Shown here one piece after another: positions 36,645-47,291 of a stretch of 64,000 nt of DNA. A model generated the notes under the pieces. It had not been told where the DNA came from, did no database searches, and worked only from the letters and a program-made list of their open reading frames with translations. Numbering within the stretch: position 1 is the stretch's first letter; each line of letters starts with the position of its first letter. Origin of the DNA: CAVPCZ01 sp963702445 (GTDB lineage: Bacteria > Bacteroidota > Ignavibacteria > UBA10030 > UBA6906); contig CAVPCZ010000018.1 of assembly GCA_963702445.1 (NCBI GenBank), positions 1 through 64,000 on the forward strand, given 5' to 3'. Both the position numbers and the translations under genes were made by a program.

Positions 36645-37267
36645 GCACGACGCCGGCAGTGGGGACGGGAGGCAGAACCCCGTTCAAGGTTGTCGCATCG
36701 ATACTTGCACCGCTGATGACGGAAAACGTTGATACCGACCAGATCATTCCTGCCCGGTTTCTGAAGATCACCGACTCGGAAGGACTGGGGGAGCACCTGT
36801 TCGAGGATTTGCGCCGTGCGGCGGACGGCTCAATGCGTACGGACTTCTTCCTGAACAGGGCGGAATTCCAATCGGCCTCCATCCTCCTCGCCGGACGCAA
36901 CTTCGGCTGCGGGTCTTCCCGTGAGCACGCCCCCTGGGCTCTGGTGGGAGCGGGGTTCCGGGTCGTCATCAGTACCTCCTTCGCCGATATATTCCGCGGC
37001 AACGCGATGAAAAACGGATTGCTCCCCGTTGCACTTGATGCGGCTTCCTGGACGTCGCTGGCCGGTCTTGTGGGGACGGCGACGACCGTGACGGTGGATC
37101 TCGAGCGGCAGGAGGTGCGGTGGCCGGGAGGTTCAGCGAACTTTGCCATCGACACATTTGCCCGCGCGTGCATGCTGGCCGGCACGGACGAGCTCGGATA
37201 TATTCTGGAGCGCGAAGTGCACATCTCGGCGTATGAAAAACGGCGGGCTGCGGAGGAGCATTCATGA
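36641..37267 (+). CDS. leuD: 3-isopropylmalate dehydratase small subunit, 208 aa
   Basis: Swivel-domain partner of LeuC. Signatures are ENVDTDQIIPARFLK, GRNFGCGSSREHAPWAL and ISTSFADIFRGNAMKNGLLP. Bacterial-type length. ATG at 36641 shares ATGA with the leuC stop and its own end shares ATGA with leuB, so the three are translationally coupled. Confidence 0.95.
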   Translation: MSTTPAVGTGGRTPFKVVASILAPLMTENVDTDQIIPARFLKITDSEGLGEHLFEDLRRAADGSMRTDFFLNRAEFQSASILLAGRNFGCGSSREHAPWALVGAGFRVVISTSFADIFRGNAMKNGLLPVALDAASWTSLAGLVGTATTVTVDLERQEVRWPGGSANFAIDTFARACMLAGTDELGYILEREVHISAYEKRRAAEEHS

Positions 37268-38328
37268 AGGCGCGATTGGTCGTACTGCCCGGCGACGGGA
37301 TCGGTCCGGAAATCACCACCGAAGCGGTGCGGGTGCTCCGGGTGGTGGCGGAGAGATTCGGGCATCAGTTTTCCTTTGACGAGCGTCCGTTCGGGGGGGC
37401 CTCAATTGATGCCTGCGGTGTTCCCCTTTCCGACGAGACCCTTCAGGCCTGCGCTGCTTCGGATGCGATACTTCTCGGGGCGGTCGGGGGGCCGCGCTGG
37501 GACGCGGTGGCACCGGAGATCAGGCCGGAGCAGGGGCTGCTTGCACTGCGCAAGAAGCTCGGTCTCTTCGCAAACCTCCGCCCGGTGCAGCCCCATCCCG
37601 CGCTCGCAGGTGCTTCCCCGCTGAAGGAGCCGTTGCTGCGGGGTGTGGATCTGCTCGTCGTCCGCGAGCTCACGGGAGGCCTCTACTTCGGTACACCGCG
37701 GTTTACACGCGAGGAGGGGGGCGTGGTGCGGGCCGTGGATACCCTTGAATACAACACGACGGAGATCGAACGGGTGATCAGGCTGGCCTTCCGCCTTGCA
37801 CGGAACCGCCGGATGAAAGTGACCTCGGTTGATAAGGCCAACGTTCTGGAGACATCCCGGTTGTGGCGGAAGACCGCCACCGGGCTGGCCGCGGATTTTC
37901 CGGATATCGCCCTGGATCACATGCTCGTTGATACTGCTGCCATGCGACTGGTATCCGCTCCCTCGAGCTTCGACGTGCTGGTCACCGAGAACATGTTCGG
38001 CGACATCCTGACGGATGAAGCAGCCGTCCTTGCCGGCTCGCTGGGCATGGTTCCGTCGGCATCACTTGGAGAAAGCGGACCGGGCCTCTATGAGCCGATT
38101 CACGGGTCGGCACCCGACATCGCCGGACGCGGCATAGCGAACCCCGTGGGGACAATTCTCAGCGCGGCGCTCCTGTTGCGTTACTCGCTCGGATGCGGGG
38201 AGGAGGCCCGGGTTGTGGAGGAGGCGGTGCGGCGGACGATTACGGATGGTGTGTGGACCGCGGATCTGGGTGGATCGAACACCACACGCGAACTCGGATC
38301 GCGGGTTATTCATGAACTCAAAGTGTGA
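37264..38328 (+). CDS. leuB: 3-isopropylmalate dehydrogenase, 354 aa
   Basis: NAD-dependent decarboxylating dehydrogenase. Begins VVLPGDGIGPEITTEAVRVL. It contains the substrate-binding RELTGGLYFGTPRFTRE, catalytic VTSVDKANVLETSRLWR, VTENMFGDILTDEAAVLAGS LGMVPSASLG and the NAD site EPIHGSAPDIAGRGIANPVG. Complete, coupled to leuD. Confidence 0.95.
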   Translation: MKARLVVLPGDGIGPEITTEAVRVLRVVAERFGHQFSFDERPFGGASIDACGVPLSDETLQACAASDAILLGAVGGPRWDAVAPEIRPEQGLLALRKKLGLFANLRPVQPHPALAGASPLKEPLLRGVDLLVVRELTGGLYFGTPRFTREEGGVVRAVDTLEYNTTEIERVIRLAFRLARNRRMKVTSVDKANVLETSRLWRKTATGLAADFPDIALDHMLVDTAAMRLVSAPSSFDVLVTENMFGDILTDEAAVLAGSLGMVPSASLGESGPGLYEPIHGSAPDIAGRGIANPVGTILSAALLLRYSLGCGEEARVVEEAVRRTITDGVWTADLGGSNTTRELGSRVIHELKV

Positions 38329-38397
38329 AGTGCAAAGCGCAGACTGCAAACTGCAGGTGCAACACGTTGACCAAGAACAATTGTAAGGAAGAACAGC

Positions 38398-39462
38398 ATG
38401 GCGTTCATGGATTTTGGCGGAGTCAAGGAAGAAGTCATCACGCGCAGCGAAATGCCCCTTGCGAAAGCGAAGGGGATACTGCAGCAGGAAGTTGTGGGAA
38501 TCCTGGGGTACGGTCCGCAGGGCCACGGGCAGTCGCTGAATCTGCGGGACAACGGAGTGAAGGTGATCATCGGGCAGCGGAAAGGGGGGCGCGGATGGCA
38601 GGATGCCATAAAGGATGGGTGGGTGGAAGGGACAACCCTTTTTGACAGCCTCGAAGAAGTGATCCGCAGGTCCACCATCGTCGAATATCTCCTCTCCGAC
38701 GCCGGGCAGAAGCAACAGTGGTCTCTGGTGAAGGCGAATCTCCGTGCCGGACAGGCGCTCTGTTTCTCGCACGGGTTCTCGGTGGTGTACCGGGAGCAAA
38801 CCGGTGTCGTGCCTCCGGCGGACGTTGACGTCGTGCTTGTCGCGCCGAAAGGTGCAGGGCGGACAGTCCGGACGAATTTCCTGGCCGGGAGCGGCATCAA
38901 TTCGAGTTTCGCCGTGCATCAGGACTTCACCGGCCGCGCACGCGAACGGGTACTCGCGCTGGGGATTGCGATCGGGTCCGGTTACCTGTTCTCGACCACG
39001 TTCGAGAATGAGGTGTACAGCGATCTTACGGGGGAGCGAGGCGTCCTGCTGGGTGCGATTGCGGGCTTGATGAAGGCGCAATACGAAACCCTCCGTGCAA
39101 ATGGGCACTCACCGAGCGAGGCGTTTAACGAGACCGTGGAAGAGGCAACACAGAGCCTCTATCCGCTGATGGGACAGAACGGGGTCGACTGGATGCTCGG
39201 TGCATGCAGCACGACCGCGCAACGCGGTGCTCTGGACTGGTCCAAGAGGTTTGAACAGGCGGTCAAGCCCGTGATGGAAGAGCTGTATGCAAGTGTGCGC
39301 AGTGGCGGGGAAACGCGGCGGGTCCTGGATACGTGCACGGCACCCGGCTATCGCGATCGGCTCGAAGGCGAGCTTGACGAATTGCGGCATTCCGAGATGT
39401 GGCGCACGGGTGCGACGGTCCGGTCGTTGAGACCGGAGAGCTGGAAAGCCGAAAAGAAATAG
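38398..39462 (+). CDS. ilvC: Ketol-acid reductoisomerase, 354 aa
   Basis: NADP-dependent isomeroreductase of valine/isoleucine synthesis and last gene of the operon. Rossmann motif ILGYGPQGHGQSLNLRDNGV then VIIGQRKG (the FCB/eukaryote-like variant with GPQG rather than GSQGHA), DVVLVAPKGAG, and the knotted domain with catalytic acids (DLTGERGVLLGAIAGLMKAQ YE, EAFNETVEEATQSLYPLMGQ NG). 70 bases separate it from leuB. Confidence 0.93.
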   Translation: MAFMDFGGVKEEVITRSEMPLAKAKGILQQEVVGILGYGPQGHGQSLNLRDNGVKVIIGQRKGGRGWQDAIKDGWVEGTTLFDSLEEVIRRSTIVEYLLSDAGQKQQWSLVKANLRAGQALCFSHGFSVVYREQTGVVPPADVDVVLVAPKGAGRTVRTNFLAGSGINSSFAVHQDFTGRARERVLALGIAIGSGYLFSTTFENEVYSDLTGERGVLLGAIAGLMKAQYETLRANGHSPSEAFNETVEEATQSLYPLMGQNGVDWMLGACSTTAQRGALDWSKRFEQAVKPVMEELYASVRSGGETRRVLDTCTAPGYRDRLEGELDELRHSEMWRTGATVRSLRPESWKAEKK

Positions 39463-39492
39463 GACACCCCTGCACCGGCAGGACAAAGCGAA

Positions 39493-39521
39493 GGGCTCAT
39501 CCCGCAAAGCGGGATGAGCCC
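39493..39521 (+). terminator. Terminator of the ilv-leu operon
   Basis: GGGCTCATCCCGC-AAA-GCGGGATGAGCCC followed by CTTTC; strong 13-base perfect stem 30 bases after ilvC. Confidence 0.85.
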
Positions 39522-39595
39522 CTTTCATAGTGTGTCCGGTACGACGCGTACCCGGGAAGTTATCCCGCGTGGCGGGGCCGGGGATTTGCGCGCTA

Positions 39596-40171
39596 CTATT
39601 CGACGCCTTCCACAACCTCGAAATACTCTTCCGCGTGTTCGCAGGCAGGGCATTTCTGGGGCGGATTCTTCCCTTCGTGTATGTACCCGCAATTGCGGCA
39701 TTTCCAGCGCACCACCTTGTCCTTCTTGAAAACCTTTCCCTGTTCAACGTCCTTCAGCAGCTTCCGGTACCGTTTTTCGTGCTGCACTTCCACGAGCGCG
39801 ATGGCACGAAATGCGGCGGCGACTTCAGGAAAGCCCTCATCCTTTGCAATCTTTGCGAAACCCGGATAGAGGGTTGTGTGTTCGAACTGTTCTCCGTCGG
39901 CGGCGGCCTTCAGGTTTTCCTTTGTGGTGCCGATGATTCCGGCGGGGTAACCTGCAGTGATTTCCACTTCTCCGCCTTCCAGAAACTTGAAGAACCGCTT
40001 TGCATGTTCCTTCTCGTTATCCGCGGTCTCGTCGAATATCGCGGCGATATGTTCGAACCCTTCTGTTCTGGCCTGAGCGGTGAAAAAAGTGTACCGGTTA
40101 CGCGCCTGCGATTCTCCTGCAAATGCGGCGAGGAGATTTTTTTCCGTTTTTGTCCCTTTGATGCTTTTCAT
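39596..40171 (-). CDS. rbr: Rubrerythrin, 191 aa
   Basis: Non-haem di-iron peroxidase protecting anaerobes from hydrogen peroxide. The ferritin-like four-helix domain has ligands in NLLAAFAGESQARNRYTFF, ETADNEKEHAKRFFKFLEGG and AIALVEVQHEKRY. A C-terminal rubredoxin-like domain holds iron with CRNCGY and CPACEH. Complete; presence suggests an anaerobic or microaerobic lifestyle. Confidence 0.95.
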   Translation of the reverse strand: MKSIKGTKTEKNLLAAFAGESQARNRYTFFTAQARTEGFEHIAAIFDETADNEKEHAKRFFKFLEGGEVEITAGYPAGIIGTTKENLKAAADGEQFEHTTLYPGFAKIAKDEGFPEVAAAFRAIALVEVQHEKRYRKLLKDVEQGKVFKKDKVVRWKCRNCGYIHEGKNPPQKCPACEHAEEYFEVVEGVE

Positions 40172-40276
40172 GGATTTAGCTCCGGGTGAGTAGTGTGGAA
40201 AGGAACAGCAGTGGCAGGTGAATGAATATACTCAGAATTCCAGGAGAAAGGAAGGGGGGAGGGGGGAAAATACAAA

Positions 40277-40306
40277 AGCCCGGTCCCGCTTCCGCGGGAC
40301 CGGGCT
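40277..40306 (-). terminator. Terminator of the cold shock gene
   Basis: AGCCCGGTCCCGC-TTCC-GCGGGACCGGGCT, with TTTTGTATTTTCC following on the minus strand. Confidence 0.85.
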
Positions 40307-40324
40307 CGTAAGGTGATCAGCGCA

Positions 40325-40525
40325 TTAGATGCGCGTCACGTTCACCGCCTGCAGCCCTTTTTTGCCGGGCTGGACGTTGAACTGGACCTTATCGTTGTCG
40401 TTCAGCGACTTGTAACCTTCGCCGACGATTTCTTTGAAGTGTACGAACACTTCCTCACCATTTTCGCGTGAGATGAAGCCGTACCCTTTTGCTGCGTTGA
40501 ACCACTTTACTGTTCCCGTTTCCAT
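40325..40525 (-). CDS. Cold shock domain protein, 66 aa
   Basis: Single-stranded nucleic acid chaperone. METGTVKWFNAAKGYGFISR (RNP1 KGYGFI), VFVHFKEI (RNP2), ending KKGLQAVNVTRI. One OB-fold, standard length. A ~200-base region upstream could be a regulated leader, as in other csp genes. Confidence 0.95.
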   Translation of the reverse strand: METGTVKWFNAAKGYGFISRENGEEVFVHFKEIVGEGYKSLNDNDKVQFNVQPGKKGLQAVNVTRI

Positions 40526-40846
40526 GAACGGATCCTTTCGATAAAGCTAGGAAATCGTACGAAAATCATTGCGCAAAGCAGGGGGTAGAACTGTCCAGTA
40601 ACGGGGTAAAGTGGTCGTTCACCAAACGTACGCCTCAATCATTCAAACCGCGCACTCGGGAACTCCACGCAAGGTGGGAAAAATCACCGGGGTCTAGCGT
40701 TTGATGCGGGGCGGGCTTAGCAACGGCCCAACCGAATCGGACCAGCACAAACCTCAAGCACAATAACCACGTACCGTGTTTGCGTATATATGGTAGCGGT
40801 TTCGCCATCAAAAAGCAAGAGAAAAAGAGGAGGAAAAGAAGTTTTG
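40526..40846. other. Region between cold shock gene and hydrolase gene
   Basis: No gene found. Includes the presumed long 5' leader and promoter of the cold shock gene on the minus strand; no clear cold-box could be identified by eye. Confidence 0.4.
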
Positions 40847-40875
40847 TTGACTATAGCCCAAATCGTAGCTATTAT
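40847..40875 (+). promoter_or_regulatory. Promoter of the papain-like hydrolase gene
   Basis: TTGACT (40847-40852), 17-base spacer, TATTAT (40870-40875), 52 bases before the gene start. Confidence 0.5.
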
Positions 40876-40927
40876 TGAACGTTTTCGCCTCTCTTTTCCG
40901 ACACCATCCTGAAAAAAGCATACACCA

Positions 40928-41596
40928 ATGCAATCACGCACCGGAACGGGTACCGCTCAGAAGGAATTCTACGGAGACGTCCGTTTGCAGATAAAGAACG
41001 GGGATGTGCTGATGTATCGCGGCCGTTCGCTGCAGTCACGCCTGATCTGTCTGCTCACGCGTTCCCGGTATTCGCACGCAGGGTTGGCGGTATGGTGGAA
41101 CGACCGCCTGGTAGTGATGGAGGCCGTGGGCAAGGGGGTGATGGTGACCCCGCTGTCATCCAACGTCCGGCACTACGATGGCCGCGTGGAGTGGTTCACC
41201 TCGAGGGAGGATATTCCTCAAGGCGATAGAATGTTGCTTGTTGCGTATGCACAGCGTGAATTGGGGAAGGAGTACGCGACGTGGCGGGCGATCCTGCTCG
41301 GCGTGCGCATCCTGTTCAATCGCCGGGTGGAAGAACGGGACAGACTCCGCCGGGAGCAAAAGCTCTTCTGTTCCTACTACGTGGCGCAGGCATACAACGC
41401 CATCAACCGGGATCTGAAAAGAGGCTTCAGCGACCGGTTCATGTCGCCGGGCGACATCGCGGCGTCCCCGCAATTGCGGCGGGTGGCCATCCTGTATAAG
41501 AAAACCGTACACGCCGCACAGGAGAAGCCGGGCCCGGACACCCGCGCGGTCCGCGCTACCGTCTCCGGCGCATCGAGCTTGCGTCCAGGGTCCTGA
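40928..41596 (+). CDS. YiiX/YebB-like permuted papain-fold hydrolase, 222 aa
   Basis: NlpC/P60-like cysteine hydrolase of the YiiX/LRAT circularly permuted group. It opens with IKNGDVLMYRGRSLQSRLIC, followed by the catalytic His in SRYSHAGLAV and the catalytic Cys in KLFCSYYVAQAYNAI. No signal peptide is seen. Family members cleave amide or ester bonds of lipids or peptides; substrate unknown. Its end overlaps the convergent peptidase gene by 41 bases. Confidence 0.75.
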   Translation: MQSRTGTGTAQKEFYGDVRLQIKNGDVLMYRGRSLQSRLICLLTRSRYSHAGLAVWWNDRLVVMEAVGKGVMVTPLSSNVRHYDGRVEWFTSREDIPQGDRMLLVAYAQRELGKEYATWRAILLGVRILFNRRVEERDRLRREQKLFCSYYVAQAYNAINRDLKRGFSDRFMSPGDIAASPQLRRVAILYKKTVHAAQEKPGPDTRAVRATVSGASSLRPGS

Positions 41597-43800
41597 ACAG
41601 GTTTTCGGGAAAATCCTTGCGGAGGAGGTAGTAGTAGTAGAATCGATAAGTCTCCAACCGGAGGTGGAGAGCCTTCTGACCACCCCAGCCGTGGCGTCCG
41701 CCCGGATAGAACATCGTTTCGAAATGTTTATTCAGATCCTGCAGTGTATCGACAAGCTGCACGGCATTCTGCATATGCACGTTGTCGTCCATGGTGCCGT
41801 GCACGATCGAGAGCATGCCCTTGTACTTGTGTGCGTGTGTCAGCACGGAGCCTTCCCTGTATCCTTCCGGGTTTTCTGCAGGGGTGTCCATGAACCGCTC
41901 CGTGTAGTGCGAATCATAGAGGTGCCAGTCGGTGACGGCCAATTCCGCAATCCCGTGGGTGAAATCATCTGCTCCGGCCGTCAGGGCCATACACGCAACA
42001 TATCCTCCGTAACTTGATCCGGTGATGCAGATTCTGGTGGAGTCCACGTACGGCAGGGCGCGCAGCCAACGGGCGGCGGTTCCGTAATCCTGCATCTCCC
42101 AGTATCCCAGGCGCCGGTGCATCAGGGCGACACCCTTCCTGCCGAAGTGTCCGGATCCCCGGTGGTCAACCGCAACCTGTATCACTCCTTCGCGCGCCAG
42201 CCATTGATTGGAGATTCCTTTCCACCCGTCAAACACGGACCCGGCATTCGGTCCGCCGTACACGGAAATCAAGACCGGATATGCGCGGGATGGATCAAAG
42301 TTGACGGGAAGTGTCCATTGCGCCGGCAGTGCATAGCCGTCGGGAGTGGGGATGGTGAACATTTCGGTCTTCCCCAGGAGAAAACGGCCGAAGTCATCCG
42401 TCCTGGCGTCTCCCAGCTCACGCACCAGCGATCCGTCGGACCGGTGGAGCGACATGCGGGGAGGGCGGGAGACGTTGGAGGAGGTCGTGACAAAGAACGA
42501 TTGTGCGGGTGACATGCTGATGGTGTGCGTATCATCGCCCGCTGTCAGGCGCCGCAGTCCGGTTCCGTCGAGGCGGACGCGGTAGAGATCGGTGCGTGTC
42601 GAGGCCTCCTTCCGTGCGGTGAAGTAGGCGATGCGCGCGGTTGTGTCCACGGCAAGGAGTCCGGTGACATTCCAATCACCGCTTGTGAGGCGGCGCTGGA
42701 GTTTTCCATCCATCGAATGGAGGTACAGGTGGCTCCAGCCGTCCCGGTCACTCAGGAGGACAAAGCCCTCTCCTTTGCCGGCAAACGTGACCGATTCATA
42801 CCAGTCGACCCAGCTCTTCTGATGCTCCGTGGTGATCATCCGGCGGGTCCCCGTGCGCGGATCGAGACCGTAGAGTATCAGCGTATCCTGTGCCCGGTTC
42901 ATCCATTGGATCAGCAGCTGTTTGCTGTCGGGAGTCCAGAAGGGGGGTCCGAAGTACTGATCGTCCTTTTCGTTGAATGCCGCCCACGTGATGGATGTTG
43001 TTCCGGTGCGAACAGTGCCGATACGCACCGCGGGGTTCGGGTCTCCGGGTTTTGGGTAGTGTGTGTGCTCCAGCGAACCGTGCGGCCCTTCGGCGTTGAA
43101 GAGGGGGAAGACCGGAACCTGACCATCGTCGAACCGGTAGAAGGCGATCGTCTTGCTGTCGGGTGCCCACCAGAAGGCGCGGTATCGGGAGGCCCGGCCG
43201 AGGATTTCTTCATAATAGAGCCACGAGGCCCATCCGTTGAGGATGGTTTCGGATCCGTCCGCGGTGTAGCGGGTTTCCACATCCGAAACCAGATCGATGG
43301 AAAACAGATCATTGTCGCGCGTGAAGCCCACGTGCTTTCCGTCGGGTGAGAGCGTGGGATTCTTCTCCTGCGCCGCCGACTGCGTCAGTCTGCGAGCAGC
43401 TCCGCAATCGTGTATCCAGTGCATAGAGATCATCGTGGAATGTATAGATGTGGCGGGTGAAGTCCGCCGAGGATGACAGGGGGGAAGCCGGGTCAAGTCC
43501 TTCCGGGCAGACGTCGGCATACTGTTTCAGGTCGTGGTAGACCGTATCGGTTCCCGTCTCCGCGTCGACGACATAGAGGCGCTGGCGGTCGTCCCCCTCC
43601 TTCTTCTTCATTTCCAGATAATGTCTGTCGTCAGCCCATCCGCTGATATTCGGCAGGGGGCGTGTGATGCGGGGCTCACCATTCCTGAACACCTGTTCGA
43701 AGGTCAGGGGTGCACCTTGCTGTGCACGCACAAGCTGCGAGAGAAGCACGCCCGCGGAGAGCAGGGCGTACACAGTGAAGGGCAAGAGGGATTTCTTCAT
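41556..43800 (-). CDS. Dipeptidyl peptidase IV-type S9 serine peptidase, one frameshift
   Basis: Secreted prolyl peptidase of the S9B family (signal peptide LLPFTVYALLSAGVLLSQLV RAQQ). An N-terminal eight-bladed propeller (LPNISGWADDRHYLEMKKKE, SWVDWYESVTFAGKGEGFVL LSDRDGW) is followed by an alpha/beta hydrolase domain with nucleophile GSSYGGY, acid GTMDDNVH and base GGRHGWGG. A frame change near 43395 lies between DDLYALDTRLR and RRLTQSAAQEKNPTLSPDGK. All active residues are on the intact C-terminal side. A one-base error or mutation in an otherwise complete ~748-residue protein. Confidence 0.85.
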
Positions 43801-43853
43801 CGGAGTCCTGAAACGGTTCGGGGATCAGATATGTCGGGGACGTGCCGGAACTT

Positions 43854-44823
43854 CTAGGTATGGTCTTCGATCAGATCATCAACGCCCTTGCGGAAGAACC
43901 GGGTTGCGGCCCATCCCAGCACCATTCCACCGAGAAGCGTGGCGAGGCAATAGAGCGGGGTGAAGAAGAAGATCAAGGCCCCTGTTGTCTTTTCATCGCC
44001 GACGACGTCATTGTAGATGGTCTCCCAGCCCATATAGTAGAGGGGGACCATGAGTGCGAGAATTCCCGCAAGCCCGCCGAGGGTAATGGCCCAGAGGGTG
44101 ACCGGCGACATGCGGCCGGTGTTGTAGTAGGCAACGCCGGCGAGTACGGCGAAGGGAATCATGCTGAAGAGGTCGAGGAGGAGTCCGCGGCCTTTCAGGT
44201 GTTCCAGGAAGATGTCCATCATTGCATCCCAGAAGCCGATATTGCCGACGATGCGTTGCACCGCCAGCCAGACAAGGGTCGGCGTGACGATGCCGGCGGT
44301 GACGGGGACGATCCACACGGCCCGCTCGGCAAGTGTGGGCACGCGCCGTGCAGGATAATGCCGTGAACTCGTGGTCCTCTCCTGCTGGGCGATCCATTCG
44401 CGCGCCGACGGGCGGATGATGTTGGCCAGAAGCAGGGCGGAGAGCCCGATGCCACTCAGCCGCACCAGGGTCTGCATAAAACGAGCGGTGGCGAACGGGT
44501 CCGGGCTTGGAATGATGGACGGACCCTGGACAAGGCGAGGGGTGAGCCAGAGGACGATGTGGAGCCCAATAGAGAACATGGCGTAGACGGCTGCGGCCCA
44601 GTATCCTGCTCCGGGAGCGCGGACGAATGCATTGGCAATCAAGCAGCGGAACGAGCACCGAGGGGATGGTGAATGCCAGCACACCCCAGGTGAAGGGGAG
44701 CGGCACGGGGGGGAACACGCGCACGGCGAATTCCGCCACGATGGCCAGCAACGCCTTCACGATGAGTATAATGAGTGCGAGCCTGATGCTCGACGGTACA
44801 ACGTTTCCATCAGTCGAGGACAT
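43854..44823 (-). CDS. Polytopic membrane protein (YIP1-like), one frameshift
   Basis: About seven membrane spans. Starts MSSTDGNVVPSSIRLALIIL, breaks near 44645 (TIPSVLVPL then LIANAFVRAPGAGYWAAAVY) and continues to the stop in a second frame. Patterns such as YAMFSIGLHIVLWLTPRLVQ and PLYYMGWETIYNDVV suggest a YIP1/DUF-type integral membrane protein, but I am not sure of the family. Function unknown. Confidence 0.5.
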
Positions 44824-44961
44824 AGAGCCGATCCCGTGTGACGAGGGGGCTGAAGGCAGTTATCCGGAGCCGAACAACGCTATACGGTTCCCTGTGCAGG
44901 AGGACCGTACGATCATGCTAGATAGCGAACTCCGGGTTCAGATGCAACCCGGGTCCGGCCA

Positions 44962-47130
44962 TCATGCAGGGGATGGAAACACCACCGTACACACCGCCCC
45001 TCCCTGATTTTCCAGGGAAAGCGTCCCTCCCAGCTGATCCGTCAGACTTCGTATGAGCATCAGCCCCATCGACCGTGTCTGGTCCAGGTCCGCTTCGGGC
45101 GGGAACCCCCTGCCGGAATCGCGGACAGACAGACGCACGTACCCGCCATCCATCCGGTTCACTTCGATGGTCACCGTTCCGGTCATGTCTCCGGGGAATG
45201 CGTGTTTGAGCGCATTGGTGAGCATTTCGTTGAGGATGAGGCCGCAGGGGACGGCCGCATCGATTCCGAGGTTGAGGGGGTCGGCCCGGACCGTGCAGGT
45301 GACGCCGGGATGTCCGAACGAGCGCACAAGTTCCGCAGCCAGCGTGCGGACGTATTCCTGGAATTCCACTTTGCCGAGGTTGTCCGAATGATACAGGCGT
45401 TCGTGGACGAGCGCCATGGACCGGACCCGGTTGCGGCTTTCGCCCAGCAGCGTGCGCAGATGGTCATCACCGGAGGTGTCCGCCTGGAGTGAAAGGAGGG
45501 AGGAAATCACCTGGAGGTTGTTCTTGACGCGATGGTGGATTTCCTTGAGCAGAACTTCTTTTTCACTGAGTGACGTGAGCAGCTGCTCTTCAAACTGCTG
45601 GCGTTCGGAAAAGAGTCTGGCGTTTTCCAGCGCGATGGCCAGCTGATCGGCGACGAGAGAAAAGAACTCCACGTCGTTCTGCGTGAACCGTCCGGTTTTC
45701 TGTGTGTCGTCAATGCGGAGAACCCCGAGCACCTGGTCCTTCAGGCGTATGGGAACGGCGAGGGCGGACTTCAGCTGCAGTGCCCGGACGAAATCCCCGG
45801 GAATGATGGAGGACGCGGGACAGTTGTTTTCCAGAACCGGTGCGTTGGTGCTGAAACACCTGCCCGACAGGCTTTCATCAAGCCGCTGCGGATACGAGGG
45901 GAGTGACAGATGGCGGGGTGAAACGCCGGTGGTTTCGTCACTGACAAGAACATTCCGTTCCTTGTCATGCAGCAGGACGCTTGCACGATCGACGCCCATG
46001 ATCTCCGGGATGGTCGCATAGATGCGGGTGCAGAGAGAGTGCAGGTCCGTCACCTGGGTGAAAATCATCGCCATTTCGCGGAGAAGCCTGAGACGGCGGA
46101 CCTCCTCCTGGATCTTCCGTTCGGCTTGGCGCCGGTCGGTGATATCGCGGACGATTGCCCACATTCCGGCCTCGGGACCGGCCAGGGGATCAACGAGATG
46201 GGTCCGGATTTCCACCGGGAACACCGTCCCGTCTTTCCGCCTGTACTCCTTCTCGTAGATATCCGAAAACCCCCTCGTCCGAACCTGGGTTTCCAGGATG
46301 TTGTGTTCCAGGTCGCGCCAGGATGGGGGGGTGATTTCCTCGTGCCTGAGCCCGCGCAACTCCTTGGCCGAATAGCCCAGCATTGCCTGGAACGGTCCAT
46401 TGGATTCCAGGAGAGCCCCGCCGGCGTCCACAACCACAAATCCATCGCGGATGGTCTCCGGGAGTCGTCTGTACCGTTGCTCGGATGTGCTTGCACGGTG
46501 CTGTGCCCGGTTCACGCGCAGGGTGAGCAGAAGCACGATGGTCGCCGATGAGGCCGCCAGGAGGAGAAAAAGGACTCTCAGTCCCTTGATGGTGGAATTG
46601 AGATTCTCGACGTCCTGACGGAGGCCGCCGGCGTTCGAGAGCACGAGGCGGTTGATCTCCGCTTCGGTGGCTGCGAGAAGATGCTGGTCCGGACGCGCGA
46701 TTGTCGCCGCATCCTTTCCGTCTTCGTGCCGGATTTCCAGGAGCAGGTTTATGGTCTGGAAATAATCCTCCAGCTGCAGCTGGAGCGTGGTGTACTGTTC
46801 CTGGGCGGCGGGTGTGGTGACCAGGAGAGCCAGTTCATCACGGCTGCGCTCGATGTTCCGGCGTTGCTCATCGATTTCCGGTTTGAGCGTTTCATCGCCG
46901 GTTTGCAGGTACGTGCGTACGAGGGCATGGTGGTCATGCAGACCGACGGTGAGTGTCCTGACCCGCGAAAGCTGTGTGGTGAGGTTGTCCACGAGGGAGG
47001 CGTGACTGAGATCAAGCTCCCGGAAGAGGGAAAACAGTACGGAAAGCAGGCCGCCGAAAATCAGAAAGGTTGCCGCATAGGTAATGAGGATACGCCGGCC
47101 TTGACTGACACGCATTGATGTTCCGTCCAT
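44962..47130 (-). CDS. Hybrid-input sensor histidine kinase: CHASE3, PAS, GAF, HisKA_2, HATPase
   Basis: Membrane sensor kinase of ~720 residues. Order: TM1 (ILITYAATFLIFGGLLSVLF), CHASE3-like periplasmic four-helix region, TM2 (VLFLLLAASSATIVLLLTLR), PAS (RYRRLPETIRDGFVVVDAGG), and GAF (MGVDRASVLLHDKERNVLVS ... FFSLVADQLAIALENARLF). The kinase core is of the HisKA_2/HWE-related type (EIHHRVKNNLQVISSLLSLQ), with ATP site ILNEMLTNALKHAFPG and VRDSGRGFP. Start placed at ATG 47130; ATG 47115 is equally possible, and a TTG lies further upstream. No response regulator is adjacent, so the partner is elsewhere. Confidence 0.88.
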   Translation of the reverse strand: MDGTSMRVSQGRRILITYAATFLIFGGLLSVLFSLFRELDLSHASLVDNLTTQLSRVRTLTVGLHDHHALVRTYLQTGDETLKPEIDEQRRNIERSRDELALLVTTPAAQEQYTTLQLQLEDYFQTINLLLEIRHEDGKDAATIARPDQHLLAATEAEINRLVLSNAGGLRQDVENLNSTIKGLRVLFLLLAASSATIVLLLTLRVNRAQHRASTSEQRYRRLPETIRDGFVVVDAGGALLESNGPFQAMLGYSAKELRGLRHEEITPPSWRDLEHNILETQVRTRGFSDIYEKEYRRKDGTVFPVEIRTHLVDPLAGPEAGMWAIVRDITDRRQAERKIQEEVRRLRLLREMAMIFTQVTDLHSLCTRIYATIPEIMGVDRASVLLHDKERNVLVSDETTGVSPRHLSLPSYPQRLDESLSGRCFSTNAPVLENNCPASSIIPGDFVRALQLKSALAVPIRLKDQVLGVLRIDDTQKTGRFTQNDVEFFSLVADQLAIALENARLFSERQQFEEQLLTSLSEKEVLLKEIHHRVKNNLQVISSLLSLQADTSGDDHLRTLLGESRNRVRSMALVHERLYHSDNLGKVEFQEYVRTLAAELVRSFGHPGVTCTVRADPLNLGIDAAVPCGLILNEMLTNALKHAFPGDMTGTVTIEVNRMDGGYVRLSVRDSGRGFPPEADLDQTRSMGLMLIRSLTDQLGGTLSLENQGGAVCTVVFPSPA

Positions 47131-47291
47131 GGAGGGGGAGAGCTCTTGAATATACCAAGAAATTTCCAGCAAACAACACTTTTCCGTCGCAAAAAGTTGT
47201 GGAAAGCAGCCGCTTATTCACGCTTGTTTGTTGTCGCCGCTTTGTGTAGATTCGAAACGGGAAACTAAAATCTCACAAGGAGTACCTGACG